Of a DNA stretch of 64,000 bases, positions 18,536 through 32,217 are shown one piece after another; position 1 is the stretch's first letter, and each line of letters opens with the position of its first letter. Origin of the DNA: Azospirillum tabaci (GTDB lineage Bacteria > Pseudomonadota > Alphaproteobacteria > Azospirillales > Azospirillaceae). Below the pieces are notes generated by a model. The model was not told the origin of the DNA and did no database searches. It worked only from the letters and a program-made list of their open reading frames with translations. The DNA is taken from the NCBI RefSeq assembly GCF_014596085.1, contig NZ_JACCJY010000007.1:62001-126000 (forward strand), read 5' to 3'. The position numbers and the translations under genes are program-made.

Positions 18536-19822
18536 TCACTTCAGCCGGCAATGAACCAGCGTCGTTCCGGTGGTGTTGGCCTTGTCGATGTCGGTGTCGC
18601 GCAGGTCGGCTCCCGACAGATTGCAGTTGGTCAGGTCCGCCCCGGCCAGCCGCGCGCCCCGCAGGTCGGCGCCGCGGATGTCGCTGTCGGCCAGCAGGGC
18701 GTTGCGCAGATTGGTCGGCCACATGCGCCCGGTCGATTGGCCGTCGGCCGCCAAAAGTTCGATGGCGCGCATCACCGCGTTGCGCATCATGGCGCGGGTG
18801 AGGTCGCAGCCCTCGAAGCTGGCCCCGGACAGCTCCGAATTCTCGAAACAGGCTTCGCGCATGCGGCAACCGGGAAACTGGGCGATCTGCAGCTTGCTGT
18901 CGCGGAAGCTCGCCCGGGTGAAGTCGCAGTTGCGGAAGATCGCTCCGCTCAGGTCGCAGCCGTCGAAATCGGTTCCGGCGAAGGCCCCGTCCGACACGTC
19001 GAACCGCTTGCCCTGCTTGCCGTTGCTGTTGATCCAGCGGACATGGCCCTCCAGCCCCTCCCGGATTTCCGGCGGGAAGTCCGACTGGTTGCGGTGGTAG
19101 ATGGCGCCCATCATCCGCGCGTCCGCCCAATCGGCGGTGGCCATGGCGACGTTGCGCAGTTCCGCATCGCGCAGGTCGGCGCCCTGGAAGGTGGCGCCGG
19201 CAACGACGGCGTTGTTCAGGATGGCCCCCTTCAGCTTCGCCATGCTGAAATCGGCGCCGCGCAGATCCGCGCCGCTGAGGTTGACGCCGAACAGAGCGGC
19301 GTTGCTGAAATCCGCCCCTTCCAGGCTGGCGCGGGTCAGGTTGGCGCCGGCCAGATCGGCGTCGGTGAAGTTCGCATTGACCAGGACGGCTTCCTGCAGC
19401 GCCGCCTCCTGCCGGGCCTTGCGCCGGTCCTTCCACAGCACAAGTTGGCCGGGGCGGAGGTCCGCCCGCTCGAACAGGGTGTTGCGCAGACACGCCTTGG
19501 TGAAGTTCGCCCCGCGCATGTCCGCCCCGACCAGCGAGGCTTCCCTGAGGTCGGCGGACACGAAGCTGGCGCCGAACAGATCCGCTCCGTCGAAGTTGCA
19601 GCGCCGGAGAACGCTGCACCGGAAATTCGCTCCGGTCAGGATGGCGTCCGACAGAAGCAGCCCCGACAGGTCGAAGCCGGTCAGGTCCGCCGCCTTCAAT
19701 TGGAGACGCAGGCCGTTCGGGCGCGCCGCCAGATAGAGCCAGTGGGCTCTGATGGCCTGCGCGAGATCCTCCAGGTTCAGGTCCGCCCCATCGCCCGGCC
19801 CACTTGTCGGGGCAACACTCAT
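18536..19822 (-). CDS. Pentapeptide-repeat protein with two repeat blocks
   Basis: 428 residues from ATG 19822, which has an AGGA a few bases upstream; an ATG at 19924 would add 34 residues but has no ribosome site. Long runs of A(D/N)Lxx-type pentapeptides form right-handed beta-helices. Two blocks are separated by a non-repeat segment. Each block is preceded by a similar leader: HWLYLAARPNGLRLQLKAADL at the N-terminus and HVRWINSNGKQGKRFDVSDGA in the middle, suggesting internal duplication. There is no signal peptide. Known relatives include DNA-gyrase mimics and signalling adaptors, but function cannot be read from the repeats. Confidence 0.85.
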   Translation of the reverse strand: MSVAPTSGPGDGADLNLEDLAQAIRAHWLYLAARPNGLRLQLKAADLTGFDLSGLLLSDAILTGANFRCSVLRRCNFDGADLFGASFVSADLREASLVGADMRGANFTKACLRNTLFERADLRPGQLVLWKDRRKARQEAALQEAVLVNANFTDADLAGANLTRASLEGADFSNAALFGVNLSGADLRGADFSMAKLKGAILNNAVVAGATFQGADLRDAELRNVAMATADWADARMMGAIYHRNQSDFPPEIREGLEGHVRWINSNGKQGKRFDVSDGAFAGTDFDGCDLSGAIFRNCDFTRASFRDSKLQIAQFPGCRMREACFENSELSGASFEGCDLTRAMMRNAVMRAIELLAADGQSTGRMWPTNLRNALLADSDIRGADLRGARLAGADLTNCNLSGADLRDTDIDKANTTGTTLVHCRLK

Positions 19823-20249
19823 CCCGGTCCTCAGCCCCCCTATGGCCGACTCCACGCCAGCCTCTTGGACAGTGGCAAGCTTACGCGTAAAATTACTTGA
19901 AAAGTTATTAAGAATCCCATACATCGCTACATGGCAGCCACGCGTTCGCGCCGCATTTTTCAATCACCGCAAAGCAAAGACGGCCCAAACGCGCCTGACT
20001 CGCCCTATTCCATATCGAGGCTAAGGAATAGGCGCGCCCTCTTTTGGGGTGTGTTCACTCTATTGAGCATAACCTGTAGGGGGTATTTGACCTTTTCTCC
20101 CTTAATTGCCTCACTCCTCCGTGCTACTCGTCCCGGTCAGCCTCGCCGGCATCCGACGTCTCCGCTCGGGTTCCGGCGGCGGGCGGGGTGGGCGCCTCAT
20201 CGACGCCGATCCCGCACCGCAGCCGGCAGAACGACAAGAGGGATAAGGG
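19823..20249. other. Divergent intergenic region
   Basis: 427 bases between the minus-strand pentapeptide gene and the plus-strand response regulator, AT-rich in its centre (about 19900-20100). It contains an 8-bp inverted repeat (20004-20011 with 20025-20032, CCTATTCC/GGAATAGG). Both promoters should lie here, but I cannot place them confidently. Confidence 0.4.
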
Positions 20250-20681
20250 ATGACCAACCCGATCAACAGGTCACCACGGGCCGGGGCGGACGGGATCGCG
20301 CCCGGCGCAGCTGCCCCCGTCCGGGTCCTGGTCGTCGAGGATGAGACGATCGTCGCCATGTATCTGACCGATATGTTGGAGGAGTTGTCCTACGAAGTCT
20401 GCGGCGTCGCCGCCAACGCCGCCGACGCGCTGAAGATCGCCGAGCGGGAGCGCCCCGCCCTGGCTCTGGTGGATATCGGCCTCGCCGGTCCCCAGGATGG
20501 GATCGAGACCGCACAAGCTCTGCGCGAGCGCTTCGCCGTAGGCAGCATCTTCATGTCCGGGGCCAGCGACCCCGTCCTGCTGGAGCGCGCCCGCGCCGCC
20601 GGCCCCCACGGCTTCATCCAGAAGCCCTACGACGAGCGCCAGTTGAAGACCCTGCTGAACAACGCCGCCCCCCAGCATTAG
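20250..20681 (+). CDS. Single-domain response regulator (CheY-like receiver)
   Basis: 143 residues: a short disordered N-terminus, then one receiver domain. Acidic pair ED in VLVVEDE, phospho-acceptor D75 (ALVDIGL) and K in IQKPYD are all present. There is no output domain, so it acts by protein contact or as a phosphorelay intermediate. It lies just upstream of two large hybrid kinases on the same strand and is a natural relay partner. An AAGGGA precedes the ATG. Confidence 0.88.
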   Translation: MTNPINRSPRAGADGIAPGAAAPVRVLVVEDETIVAMYLTDMLEELSYEVCGVAANAADALKIAERERPALALVDIGLAGPQDGIETAQALRERFAVGSIFMSGASDPVLLERARAAGPHGFIQKPYDERQLKTLLNNAAPQH

Positions 20682-20821
20682 CTCCCTCCGCCTTCCGCTT
20701 GCCGTCCCGTGGCTGCGCCGCTCCGGCGCGCGGCCATTCCGGCGTTCAGCCGGGCGCGCCGTCGATCGTGCGCAAGGGGCACCCGAGACACAGGACTGGA
20801 CTTCTTAGGGACCATCGCGTC

Positions 20822-25756
<4,935 letters not shown>

Positions 25757-25766
25757 GGAGAAGCCC

Positions 25767-27851
25767 ATGCCCCACACCCAATTCCCCGCCCACTTCGCCG
25801 AGATCGAGGACGCCACCCTGCCCCCGCCGGAGGTCCGCGTGCTCGTCGTGGACGACGACCCGCGGAACCTGCTGGCGATGCGGGAAACCCTGGCCGACCT
25901 GGACGCCACGGTGATCCTCGCCCGCTCCGGCGAGGAGGCGCTGAAGCGCGTGCTCGACCAGGACTTCGCGGCGATCCTGATGGACGTCCATATGCCGGGC
26001 ATGGACGGCTACGAGACGGCGGAGCTGATCCGCAACCGCCGCAAGTCGCGGCACATCCCCATCCTCTTCCTGACCGCCATCAACAAGGACGAGATGCACA
26101 TCTTCCGCGGCTACTCCGCGGGAGCGGTGGATTACATGTTCAAACCGGTGGACCCGGTCATCCTGCGCAGCAAGGTCACCGTCTTCGTCGAGCTGTACCG
26201 CAAGACCGAAGAGGTCAAGCGCCAAGCCACCCTGCGCGAGCGGCTGATGGCCGAGAACTACCGCGTGCGGGCCGGAAAGCTGGAGGCTGAACAGGCGCTC
26301 CGCCGGTCGGAGGAGCGGCAGGCGATGATCGCCCGTTCGCTGCCGATCCTGCTCTACACCGCCGGGCCGGAGCGCGGCACGCCCTTCCGTTACGTCACCG
26401 AGAATGTCGAGGCGCTGTTCGGCTTCCCCGCCGAGCGCTTCCTGACGGACGGCGGTTTCTGGGAATCGCGCCTGCATCCGGACGACCGCGAGCGCGCCGC
26501 CGTCCAGTTCGAGGCGATGCGGCAGGGCGGCGTGTCCACGGTCGAATACCGCTGGCGCGCCGCCGACGGGCAGTACCGCACGCTTCTGGAGAAGGCCATG
26601 CTGCTGCCGGGCGAGGACGGCCGGCCGCCGGAACTCTGCGGCACGGTGCTGGACGTCACAGACACGCGGGAGCTTCAGCTGCAGCTCGCCCATGTCCAGA
26701 AGATGGAGACCATCGGCCAGTTGACCGGGGGCATCGCCCACGACTTCAACAACATGCTGACCGTGGTCATCGGCAGCCTGGAGCGGCTGGGCCGCATGGC
26801 CTTCGACGACCCCAAGGCGGCGCGGCGGGTGGAGATGGCCCTGCAGGCGTCGCTGCGCTGCTCCGACCTGACGCGGCGGCTGCTCGCCTTCGCGCGGCGC
26901 CAGCAGCTCCACCCCGAAAGCGTGGACATGGAGGCGCTGGTCCGCAACATGAGCGAACTGATGGAGCGCACGCTCGGTTCGGCGATCACCGTCGAGATCG
27001 ACAGCGCGCCGTCCCTGTGCCCGGCGCTGGTGGACCGCACGCAGGCGGAGTCGGCCCTGCTGAACCTCGTCATCAACGCGCGCGACGCCATGCCCACGGG
27101 CGGCACGCTGACCATCGCCACGGCGATGGTGGAGGCCGAAGAGGGCGATGCGGAGCTGCGGCCCGGACGCTACGTGCGGATGACCGTGAGCGACACCGGC
27201 TGCGGCATGCCGCCGGAGGTTCTGGCCCGCGCCTTCGAGCCCTTCTTCACCACCAAGGAGATCGGCAAGGGCACCGGGCTGGGGTTGAGCATGATCCACG
27301 GCTTCGTGAAGCAGTCGGGCGGGCTGATCCGGGTGGAGAGCGAGCCGGGCCGCGGCACCTCCTTCCACCTTCATCTGCCCTGCGCTCCGGCGGCCGTCCG
27401 CCAAGCGAAGGCGTGCGAGGAGACCGAGGACACCGGTCCGCTGCCCGGCCAGGGCGAGGTCATCCTGGTGGTGGACGACGACCGCGACGTGCGTCAGGTC
27501 GCCGTGCTGACCCTCCAGGATCTGGGTTACACCGTGGTCGAGGCGGAGAACGGGCCGGAGGCGCTGGCCGTGCTGGCCGGGGAGCCGCGGGTGGACCTGC
27601 TGTTCACCGACGTGGTGATGCCGGGCGGCATGAACGGGCTGGAACTGGCCCAGGAGGCGCAACGCCGCCATCCCGCCTTGAAGGCGCTCTACGCCTCCGG
27701 CTACGCCCATGGCGTGGCTGGCGGGCTGACGGGCGAGGGGCCGGGTGCCGAGTTCCTGATCAAGCCCTACCGCGACCGCGACCTTGCCCGTGCCGTCCGC
27801 AAGGCGCTGGGCGGCGTGGCGGATGCCCGCCCGGAGTTGAAGAGCGCCTGA
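25767..27851 (+). CDS. Hybrid histidine kinase REC-PAS-HisKA-ATPase-REC
   Basis: 694 residues with a receiver at both ends. N-terminal receiver has D73 (ILMDVHMPGMDG) and K in FKPVD. A coiled linker and PAS domain (about 190-310) follow. HisKA has H325 in GGIAHDFNN, the ATPase domain has NLVINARDAM, DTGCGM and GTGLGLSMI, and the C-terminal receiver has D615 (LFTDVVMPGG). Cytoplasmic. GAGGAG six bases before ATG 25767 fixes the start ten bases after the poly-HAMP kinase, so the two are almost certainly one operon. The N-terminal receiver probably takes phosphate from, or modulates, the partner kinase. Confidence 0.9.
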   Translation: MPHTQFPAHFAEIEDATLPPPEVRVLVVDDDPRNLLAMRETLADLDATVILARSGEEALKRVLDQDFAAILMDVHMPGMDGYETAELIRNRRKSRHIPILFLTAINKDEMHIFRGYSAGAVDYMFKPVDPVILRSKVTVFVELYRKTEEVKRQATLRERLMAENYRVRAGKLEAEQALRRSEERQAMIARSLPILLYTAGPERGTPFRYVTENVEALFGFPAERFLTDGGFWESRLHPDDRERAAVQFEAMRQGGVSTVEYRWRAADGQYRTLLEKAMLLPGEDGRPPELCGTVLDVTDTRELQLQLAHVQKMETIGQLTGGIAHDFNNMLTVVIGSLERLGRMAFDDPKAARRVEMALQASLRCSDLTRRLLAFARRQQLHPESVDMEALVRNMSELMERTLGSAITVEIDSAPSLCPALVDRTQAESALLNLVINARDAMPTGGTLTIATAMVEAEEGDAELRPGRYVRMTVSDTGCGMPPEVLARAFEPFFTTKEIGKGTGLGLSMIHGFVKQSGGLIRVESEPGRGTSFHLHLPCAPAAVRQAKACEETEDTGPLPGQGEVILVVDDDRDVRQVAVLTLQDLGYTVVEAENGPEALAVLAGEPRVDLLFTDVVMPGGMNGLELAQEAQRRHPALKALYASGYAHGVAGGLTGEGPGAEFLIKPYRDRDLARAVRKALGGVADARPELKSA

Positions 27852-27955
27852 CTCTGGCCATCATCACCGAACGTCATTGTCGCCCTTTTGCCCCAACCTT
27901 GAGCGTGGCCGCGGTGTTGAGATGACGGTCGCGTTGCAATAAAGGAGTAGCCGAC

Positions 27956-28540
27956 GTGCCCGCTGTCCGCCTGTCCGGGATTCGCTTCGCCTCGGTCCTC
28001 TGCCTCGGCCTGTCCGTCGCCCTTCCCCTGACCGCCGCGCCCGCCGCGGCGCAGGTGTTCACCCAGGGCGGCTACGGCGCGCCGACCCAGACCAGCCCGC
28101 AGGCCAACGGCAACAACACCACCTTTGGCATCGACAACGACCTGCTGGGCAAGCTGGGCGGGGCCGCCGTCGGGGCGCTCGCCGGGTCGCAGATCGGCAA
28201 GGGCACGGGCAACCTGCTGGCCATCGGCGCCGGCGGCCTGCTCGGCTACTTCGCGGGCGGTTATCTGATGGAACAGCTGAGCCCCGGCAGCCGCAGCGCG
28301 GCGCAGAGCGCGGAGACCCGCGCTCTCGACGCGCCGGTCGGTCAGACCATCCGCTGGAACAGCCCGGACAGCGCCAACACCAGCGGCACCATCACCCCGA
28401 TCCGCGCCGGGCGCGATTCCGCCGGACGGGAGTGCAAGGAGTTCCAGCACAAGGTGACCATCGACGGCCGTCAGGAATCCGCCACCGGCACCGCCTGCCG
28501 CGGCGACGACGGCCAGTGGCGCCTCGCCGCCAATCCTTGA
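27956..28540 (+). CDS. Glycine-zipper surface-antigen-like protein (RT0821/Lpp0805 type)
   Basis: 194-residue exported protein. The signal peptide ends near AAPAAAQ (about residue 32). A glycine-zipper region follows (GKLGGAAVGALAGSQIGKGTGNLLAIGAGGLLGYFAGG). The C-terminal domain (RECKEFQHKVTIDGRQESATGTACRGDDGQWRL) is typical of rickettsial 17-kDa-antigen-like proteins and has two Cys that could pair. The start is GTG 27956 with AAAGGAG ten bases before it. Probably periplasmic or outer-membrane; role unknown. Confidence 0.85.
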   Translation: MPAVRLSGIRFASVLCLGLSVALPLTAAPAAAQVFTQGGYGAPTQTSPQANGNNTTFGIDNDLLGKLGGAAVGALAGSQIGKGTGNLLAIGAGGLLGYFAGGYLMEQLSPGSRSAAQSAETRALDAPVGQTIRWNSPDSANTSGTITPIRAGRDSAGRECKEFQHKVTIDGRQESATGTACRGDDGQWRLAANP

Positions 28541-28613
28541 TCGGTTTTGGACCGCGACTGCGGTCCCGGTTGCCCATGCGACCGAAGCCCGTCGGCGAAT
28601 GAGGCGATATGAG

Positions 28614-28641
28614 TCTGAAGCGAACGAACGTTCGCTTCAGA
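28614..28641. terminator. Hairpin between convergent genes
   Basis: Perfect 13-bp inverted repeat with a two-base centre (28614-28626 with 28629-28641). It overlaps the stop codon of the minus-strand DUF3108 gene and lies 73 bases after the plus-strand surface-antigen gene. It could end transcription from both sides. Neither side has a T-run, so it might instead be a protein-binding palindrome. Confidence 0.4.
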
Positions 28642-29431
28642 AGCCGGCCTTCACGCCAACGGTGTGGACCAGCACCGTCATCGTGTCGGTCGGCACCTCC
28701 ACCGTCACGGGGACGACGCGCCCGCTCTCCGGCGCGCCGGCGAACCACACGGTCGCCTTGCGTTCCACCCCCTCGGCGAAGAAGCGGTCCCGGTCCCGGT
28801 CGCCCTGGAAGCCCGCCACCGGGCGGACCGTGACCGCGCAGACCTCCGCCGTTCCCGTGGCGATGCGGTAGCGCGACGACGGCAAATCCCCCTTGCCCTG
28901 CGGCGTCATGATGATGTCGTAACGGCGGCGCCCATCATAGACGGGATAGCGTCCGCCGCAGCCGCCCGACCGGCTGGCGGTGAGGATCACCGCCGCCCCG
29001 GCGCTCAACGGATCGATGCTGCCCCGGCGGCTGTCCGGCGGCACCCGCGCCGCCTTGTCGGGGCTGAGCGGCGGATCGGCCGTCACGTCCACCCCGTCGG
29101 GGCCAAAGGACAGCGTCATGATGTCCTGTTTGCGGCGCAAGCGACGCTCGCCGCGGAAGCGGTCCGGCTGGGCGGCGCCGGCCTCCAGCCGTCCGGCGGA
29201 CTCGGCGTGGTAACGGAAATTGGTGAAGAGGCCGAGCCAGGGCACCGCCTCCGCCTCCAGCGCCGCCCGGTAGCGGCTGGCAGCCCCCTCCGCCTCCTCG
29301 GTCAGCACGACGCTGCCGCGCGCCAGGGAGACGCCGCCGCCCCAGGCGGGGGAGGCGAGTTCCCGCGGCGCGGCCGCCCCCCCCCCCGGCAGAAGAGTCA
29401 GCAATCCGGCGGCCAGGAGAGTCCGTTTCAC
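28637..29431 (-). CDS. DUF3108 periplasmic protein
   Basis: 264 residues from GTG 29431. A signal peptide (KRTLLAAGLLTLLPGGGAAAP) precedes a DUF3108-type beta-rich domain. Features include WLGLFTNFRYHAESAG, the doubled Arg stretch RFRGERRLRRKQ and YRIATGTAEVCAVTVRP. An 11-base G run on the coding strand (29387-29377) lies inside the signal peptide. Last gene of the minus-strand group that also encodes the glucosidase. Family function is unknown; members sit in the periplasm. Confidence 0.75.
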   Translation of the reverse strand: MKRTLLAAGLLTLLPGGGAAAPRELASPAWGGGVSLARGSVVLTEEAEGAASRYRAALEAEAVPWLGLFTNFRYHAESAGRLEAGAAQPDRFRGERRLRRKQDIMTLSFGPDGVDVTADPPLSPDKAARVPPDSRRGSIDPLSAGAAVILTASRSGGCGGRYPVYDGRRRYDIIMTPQGKGDLPSSRYRIATGTAEVCAVTVRPVAGFQGDRDRDRFFAEGVERKATVWFAGAPESGRVVPVTVEVPTDTMTVLVHTVGVKAGF

Positions 29432-29441
29432 GGCGAACGCC

Positions 29442-29738
29442 TCACGTCGATGGTCCACCCCCCGCGACGACCAGATCCTGGTACTCCGGGTGGCGCTGGA
29501 TGTATTTGGCCACGAAGGGGCAGACCGGCACAACCTTCTGCCCGCTGGAACGCGCGTCCTCCAGCGCGCCGCGGGCGAGGGCGGAGCCGATGCCCTGCCC
29601 GGCCATGCTCTCCGGAACCTCCGTATGGGTGAAGACGATGGCCCCGTCGCGCTTTTCGTACTCCACCACCGCGGTGGCGTCGCCCACAGTCAGCTCGTAA
29701 CGGTTCTTGGCCGCGTTGTTCTTCACGTCCCCGCTCAT
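29442..29738 (-). CDS. GNAT-family N-acetyltransferase, YjdJ/Gcn5-like small form
   Basis: 98 residues, the usual size of the short acetyl-CoA-binding GNAT group. The acetyl-CoA loop region is HTEVPESMAGQGIGSALARGALEDAR (Q-x-x-G-x-G/A pattern), followed by VPVCPFVAKYIQRHPEY, a signature of this subfamily. Its ATG overlaps the upstream glucosidase stop by four bases. Substrate unknown. Confidence 0.88.
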   Translation of the reverse strand: MSGDVKNNAAKNRYELTVGDATAVVEYEKRDGAIVFTHTEVPESMAGQGIGSALARGALEDARSSGQKVVPVCPFVAKYIQRHPEYQDLVVAGGGPST

Positions 29739-31348
29739 TCCCCACCCTTTCCCTTGTCGTCGAAGCCGATCACCACCCCCTCGTCGGGCCGCAGGCGCAG
29801 GGCGCCGGACACCGGCTCCCCACCGCGGTCGAGATGGGTGGACAGCCGCATATGGGCACCGTCCGGCACCGCGTCCACCATCCGCTCCTCCGCCGACAGG
29901 TTCAGCAGGATGCGGAAGCGGCCGCTTCCATGACGGCGCTCATAGACCAGGACGTCGCCCTCCGCCGACACCGGCTCGTAGCGCCCGACCGACAAGGCCG
30001 GTTCCGCCCGCCGCAGAGCCAGCAGGGCACGGTGGAGCGCCAGCATGGAGGACGGGTCGGCCGCCTGCGCCGCGACGTTCACCCGGTCATGGTCGGGGCT
30101 AAGCGGCAGCCAGGGCTCGCCCGTCGTGAAGCCGCCCCGCGGGCCGTCGTCCCAGGGGATCGGCGTGCGCACCGGATCGCGGCCCAGCCCCAGGCCGGGG
30201 ATGTTTTTCTCCCACGGGTCCTGCACGCGATCCGGCGGAATGGGCACATCGGTCATCCCGATCTCGTCGCCCTGGTAGAGCGTCGGCGTGCCGCGCAGGG
30301 TCAGCAGGAGCATGGCCGCCACCCGCGCTTGGCCCGCCCCCAGCCGGGTCGCCACACGGGAGCGGTCGTGGTTTCCGAGCACCCAGTTCGGCCAGCCGCC
30401 GGGCGGCAGGGCGGCCTCGTAGGTGCGGATCAGCGCGGCCAGCGCCTTGGCCTCCCACGGGGTGGACAGCAGATGGAAGTTGAAGGGAAGCTGGAAGCCC
30501 GTCAGGTCGGCGCCGTAATAGGCCATGAGCTGGTCGATGGGCAGATAGGCCTCGCCGATCAGCAGTCGGTCAGGACCGTAGAGGTCCACCACACGCCGCA
30601 TCGCGGCGATGGCGTCGTGAACCTCCGGCTGGTCCACCGTGTGGAGGCGGATCACCCGGCTGACCGGCGACATGCCCTCCCGCCAGCCGGGGTTCGGCGG
30701 GTTGTCGCGGAACTGCGCGTCCTTGATCAGGTGGTGGATGGCGTCGACCCGGAACCCGTCCACCCCGCGGTCCAGCCAGACGCGCAGCGCGTCGAGCATG
30801 ACCTCCCGCAGCGCCGGGTTGCGCCAGTTGAGGTCCGGCTGCTCCTTCAGATAGGCGTGGTAATAGTATTGGCCGGTCGCCGCGTCCCATTCCCAGGCGC
30901 CGCCCCCGAACTCCGACAGCCAGTTGTTGGGAGGTCCCCCATCGGGAGCGGGGTCGCGCCAGATGTACCAGTCCCGCTTCGGATCGCTGCGCGACGAGCG
31001 GCTAGCCTGGAACCACGGGTGCCGGTCGGAGCTGTGGTTGGGCACGAAATCCAGGATCAGCTTCATGCCCCGGCGGTGCAGCTCCGCCAGCAGCCGGTCG
31101 AAATCCTCCATCGTCCCGAACAGCGGGTGGATGCCCGTGTAGTCCGACACGTCGTAGCCGAAATCGGCCATCGGCGATGGGTAGATCGGCGAAACCCACA
31201 GCGCGTCCACCCCGAGCGCCTGGAGATGATCGAGCCGGGCCAGGATACCCGGCAGGTCCCCCACCCCGTCGCCGTTCGAATCCTGGAAGGAGCGCGGGTA
31301 GACCTGATAGATCACCCCGCTCTGCCACCACGCGAAGCCGTCCGCCAT
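29735..31348 (-). CDS. GH13 alpha-glucosidase / oligo-1,6-glucosidase
   Basis: 537-residue cytoplasmic glycoside hydrolase that cleaves alpha-glucosidic bonds in short sugars. It has no signal peptide. Catalytic residues are nucleophile D202 (GFRVDAIHH), acid/base E266 (LLIGEAYLP) and transition-state D328 (GNHDRSR). The start WWQSGVIYQVYPRSFQDSNGDGVGDLPGI is typical of the alpha-glucosidase and trehalose-phosphate-hydrolase branch. It is embedded in a minus-strand group after an SDR gene (ten-base gap). The ThuE-like sugar importer lies far off in this window, so a link is only possible. Confidence 0.92.
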   Translation of the reverse strand: MADGFAWWQSGVIYQVYPRSFQDSNGDGVGDLPGILARLDHLQALGVDALWVSPIYPSPMADFGYDVSDYTGIHPLFGTMEDFDRLLAELHRRGMKLILDFVPNHSSDRHPWFQASRSSRSDPKRDWYIWRDPAPDGGPPNNWLSEFGGGAWEWDAATGQYYYHAYLKEQPDLNWRNPALREVMLDALRVWLDRGVDGFRVDAIHHLIKDAQFRDNPPNPGWREGMSPVSRVIRLHTVDQPEVHDAIAAMRRVVDLYGPDRLLIGEAYLPIDQLMAYYGADLTGFQLPFNFHLLSTPWEAKALAALIRTYEAALPPGGWPNWVLGNHDRSRVATRLGAGQARVAAMLLLTLRGTPTLYQGDEIGMTDVPIPPDRVQDPWEKNIPGLGLGRDPVRTPIPWDDGPRGGFTTGEPWLPLSPDHDRVNVAAQAADPSSMLALHRALLALRRAEPALSVGRYEPVSAEGDVLVYERRHGSGRFRILLNLSAEERMVDAVPDGAHMRLSTHLDRGGEPVSGALRLRPDEGVVIGFDDKGKGGE

Positions 31349-31358
31349 GAGCGGTCCC

Positions 31359-32144
31359 TCAGCCGATCAGCAGGGACTCGGCGCCGTCGATCCAGACGGG
31401 CGTGCCGGTGATGTGCTTCGACCGGTCCGACGCCAGGAACAGCGCCAGCTCCGCCACGTCGGCGCTGCTGCCCGCCTTGCCGCGGGTCAGCGGAACCTCG
31501 CCATCGGGGTACTCGGCCGCTTCCTCGGCCTCCTCGGTGTTGCGCGCCTGGGTGTTGTCCTGGATGGCGGTGTCGATCATCCCCGGGCAGATGGCGTTGA
31601 CACGGATGCGGTGCTTGGCCAGCTCCAGCGCCAGCATCTGGACCATGGCGACCTGCGCAGCCTTGGTGCAGGAGTAGGCGGTGGCCCCGGCGTTGCTGAA
31701 CACCCGCGTGCCGTTGATCGAGGCGGTCACCAGCACCGACCCGCCGCCCGCCTTCTTCAGATGCGGCACCGCGTGGTGCAGCGTCAGGTAGGTGCCGCGC
31801 AGGTTGATGTTGATGGTGCGGTCCCACTCCTCCGGAGTCAGCTCGTCGATGGGCGCCCAGACGCCGTTGATCCCAGCGTTGGCAAAGACGATGTCCAGGC
31901 GCCCGTATTCCTGGACCAGCCGCTCCACCGCCCGCTTCACGGCCTCGCTGTCGGCGACGTCGGCGACCAGGGGGATGGCCTTGCCCCCCGCCGCGGTGAT
32001 CTCCTCGGCCGTCTTGCGGATCTCGTCCTCGGTGCGGCTGAGGACGCCGACGCTCGCCCCGGCGCTGGCGAACAGGGTGGCCGAGGCCTTGCCGATGCCC
32101 GACCCGGCCCCGGTGATGAGGGCGACTTTTCCGTTCAAATCCAT
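31359..32144 (-). CDS. Short-chain dehydrogenase/reductase
   Basis: 261 residues, classical SDR size. Nucleotide-binding TGAGSGIG at residues 11-18, NAG motif (FANAGING), and catalytic S142, Y157 and K161 (YSCTK). The C-terminus has the usual DVAELALFLASDRSKHITGTPVWIDGA. The residue after beta-2 (SRTEDE) suggests NADP(H) preference, which is an inference. Ten bases upstream of the glucosidase gene, so it may oxidise or reduce a sugar or polyol. Confidence 0.9.
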   Translation of the reverse strand: MDLNGKVALITGAGSGIGKASATLFASAGASVGVLSRTEDEIRKTAEEITAAGGKAIPLVADVADSEAVKRAVERLVQEYGRLDIVFANAGINGVWAPIDELTPEEWDRTININLRGTYLTLHHAVPHLKKAGGGSVLVTASINGTRVFSNAGATAYSCTKAAQVAMVQMLALELAKHRIRVNAICPGMIDTAIQDNTQARNTEEAEEAAEYPDGEVPLTRGKAGSSADVAELALFLASDRSKHITGTPVWIDGAESLLIG

Positions 32145-32217
32145 GATGAAGCCGGCTCCGCTGCTTGTGCTGGGACAGCAGAGCCAACCGATGGAGGCCG
32201 GGCCGGTTCCCGTCTTT

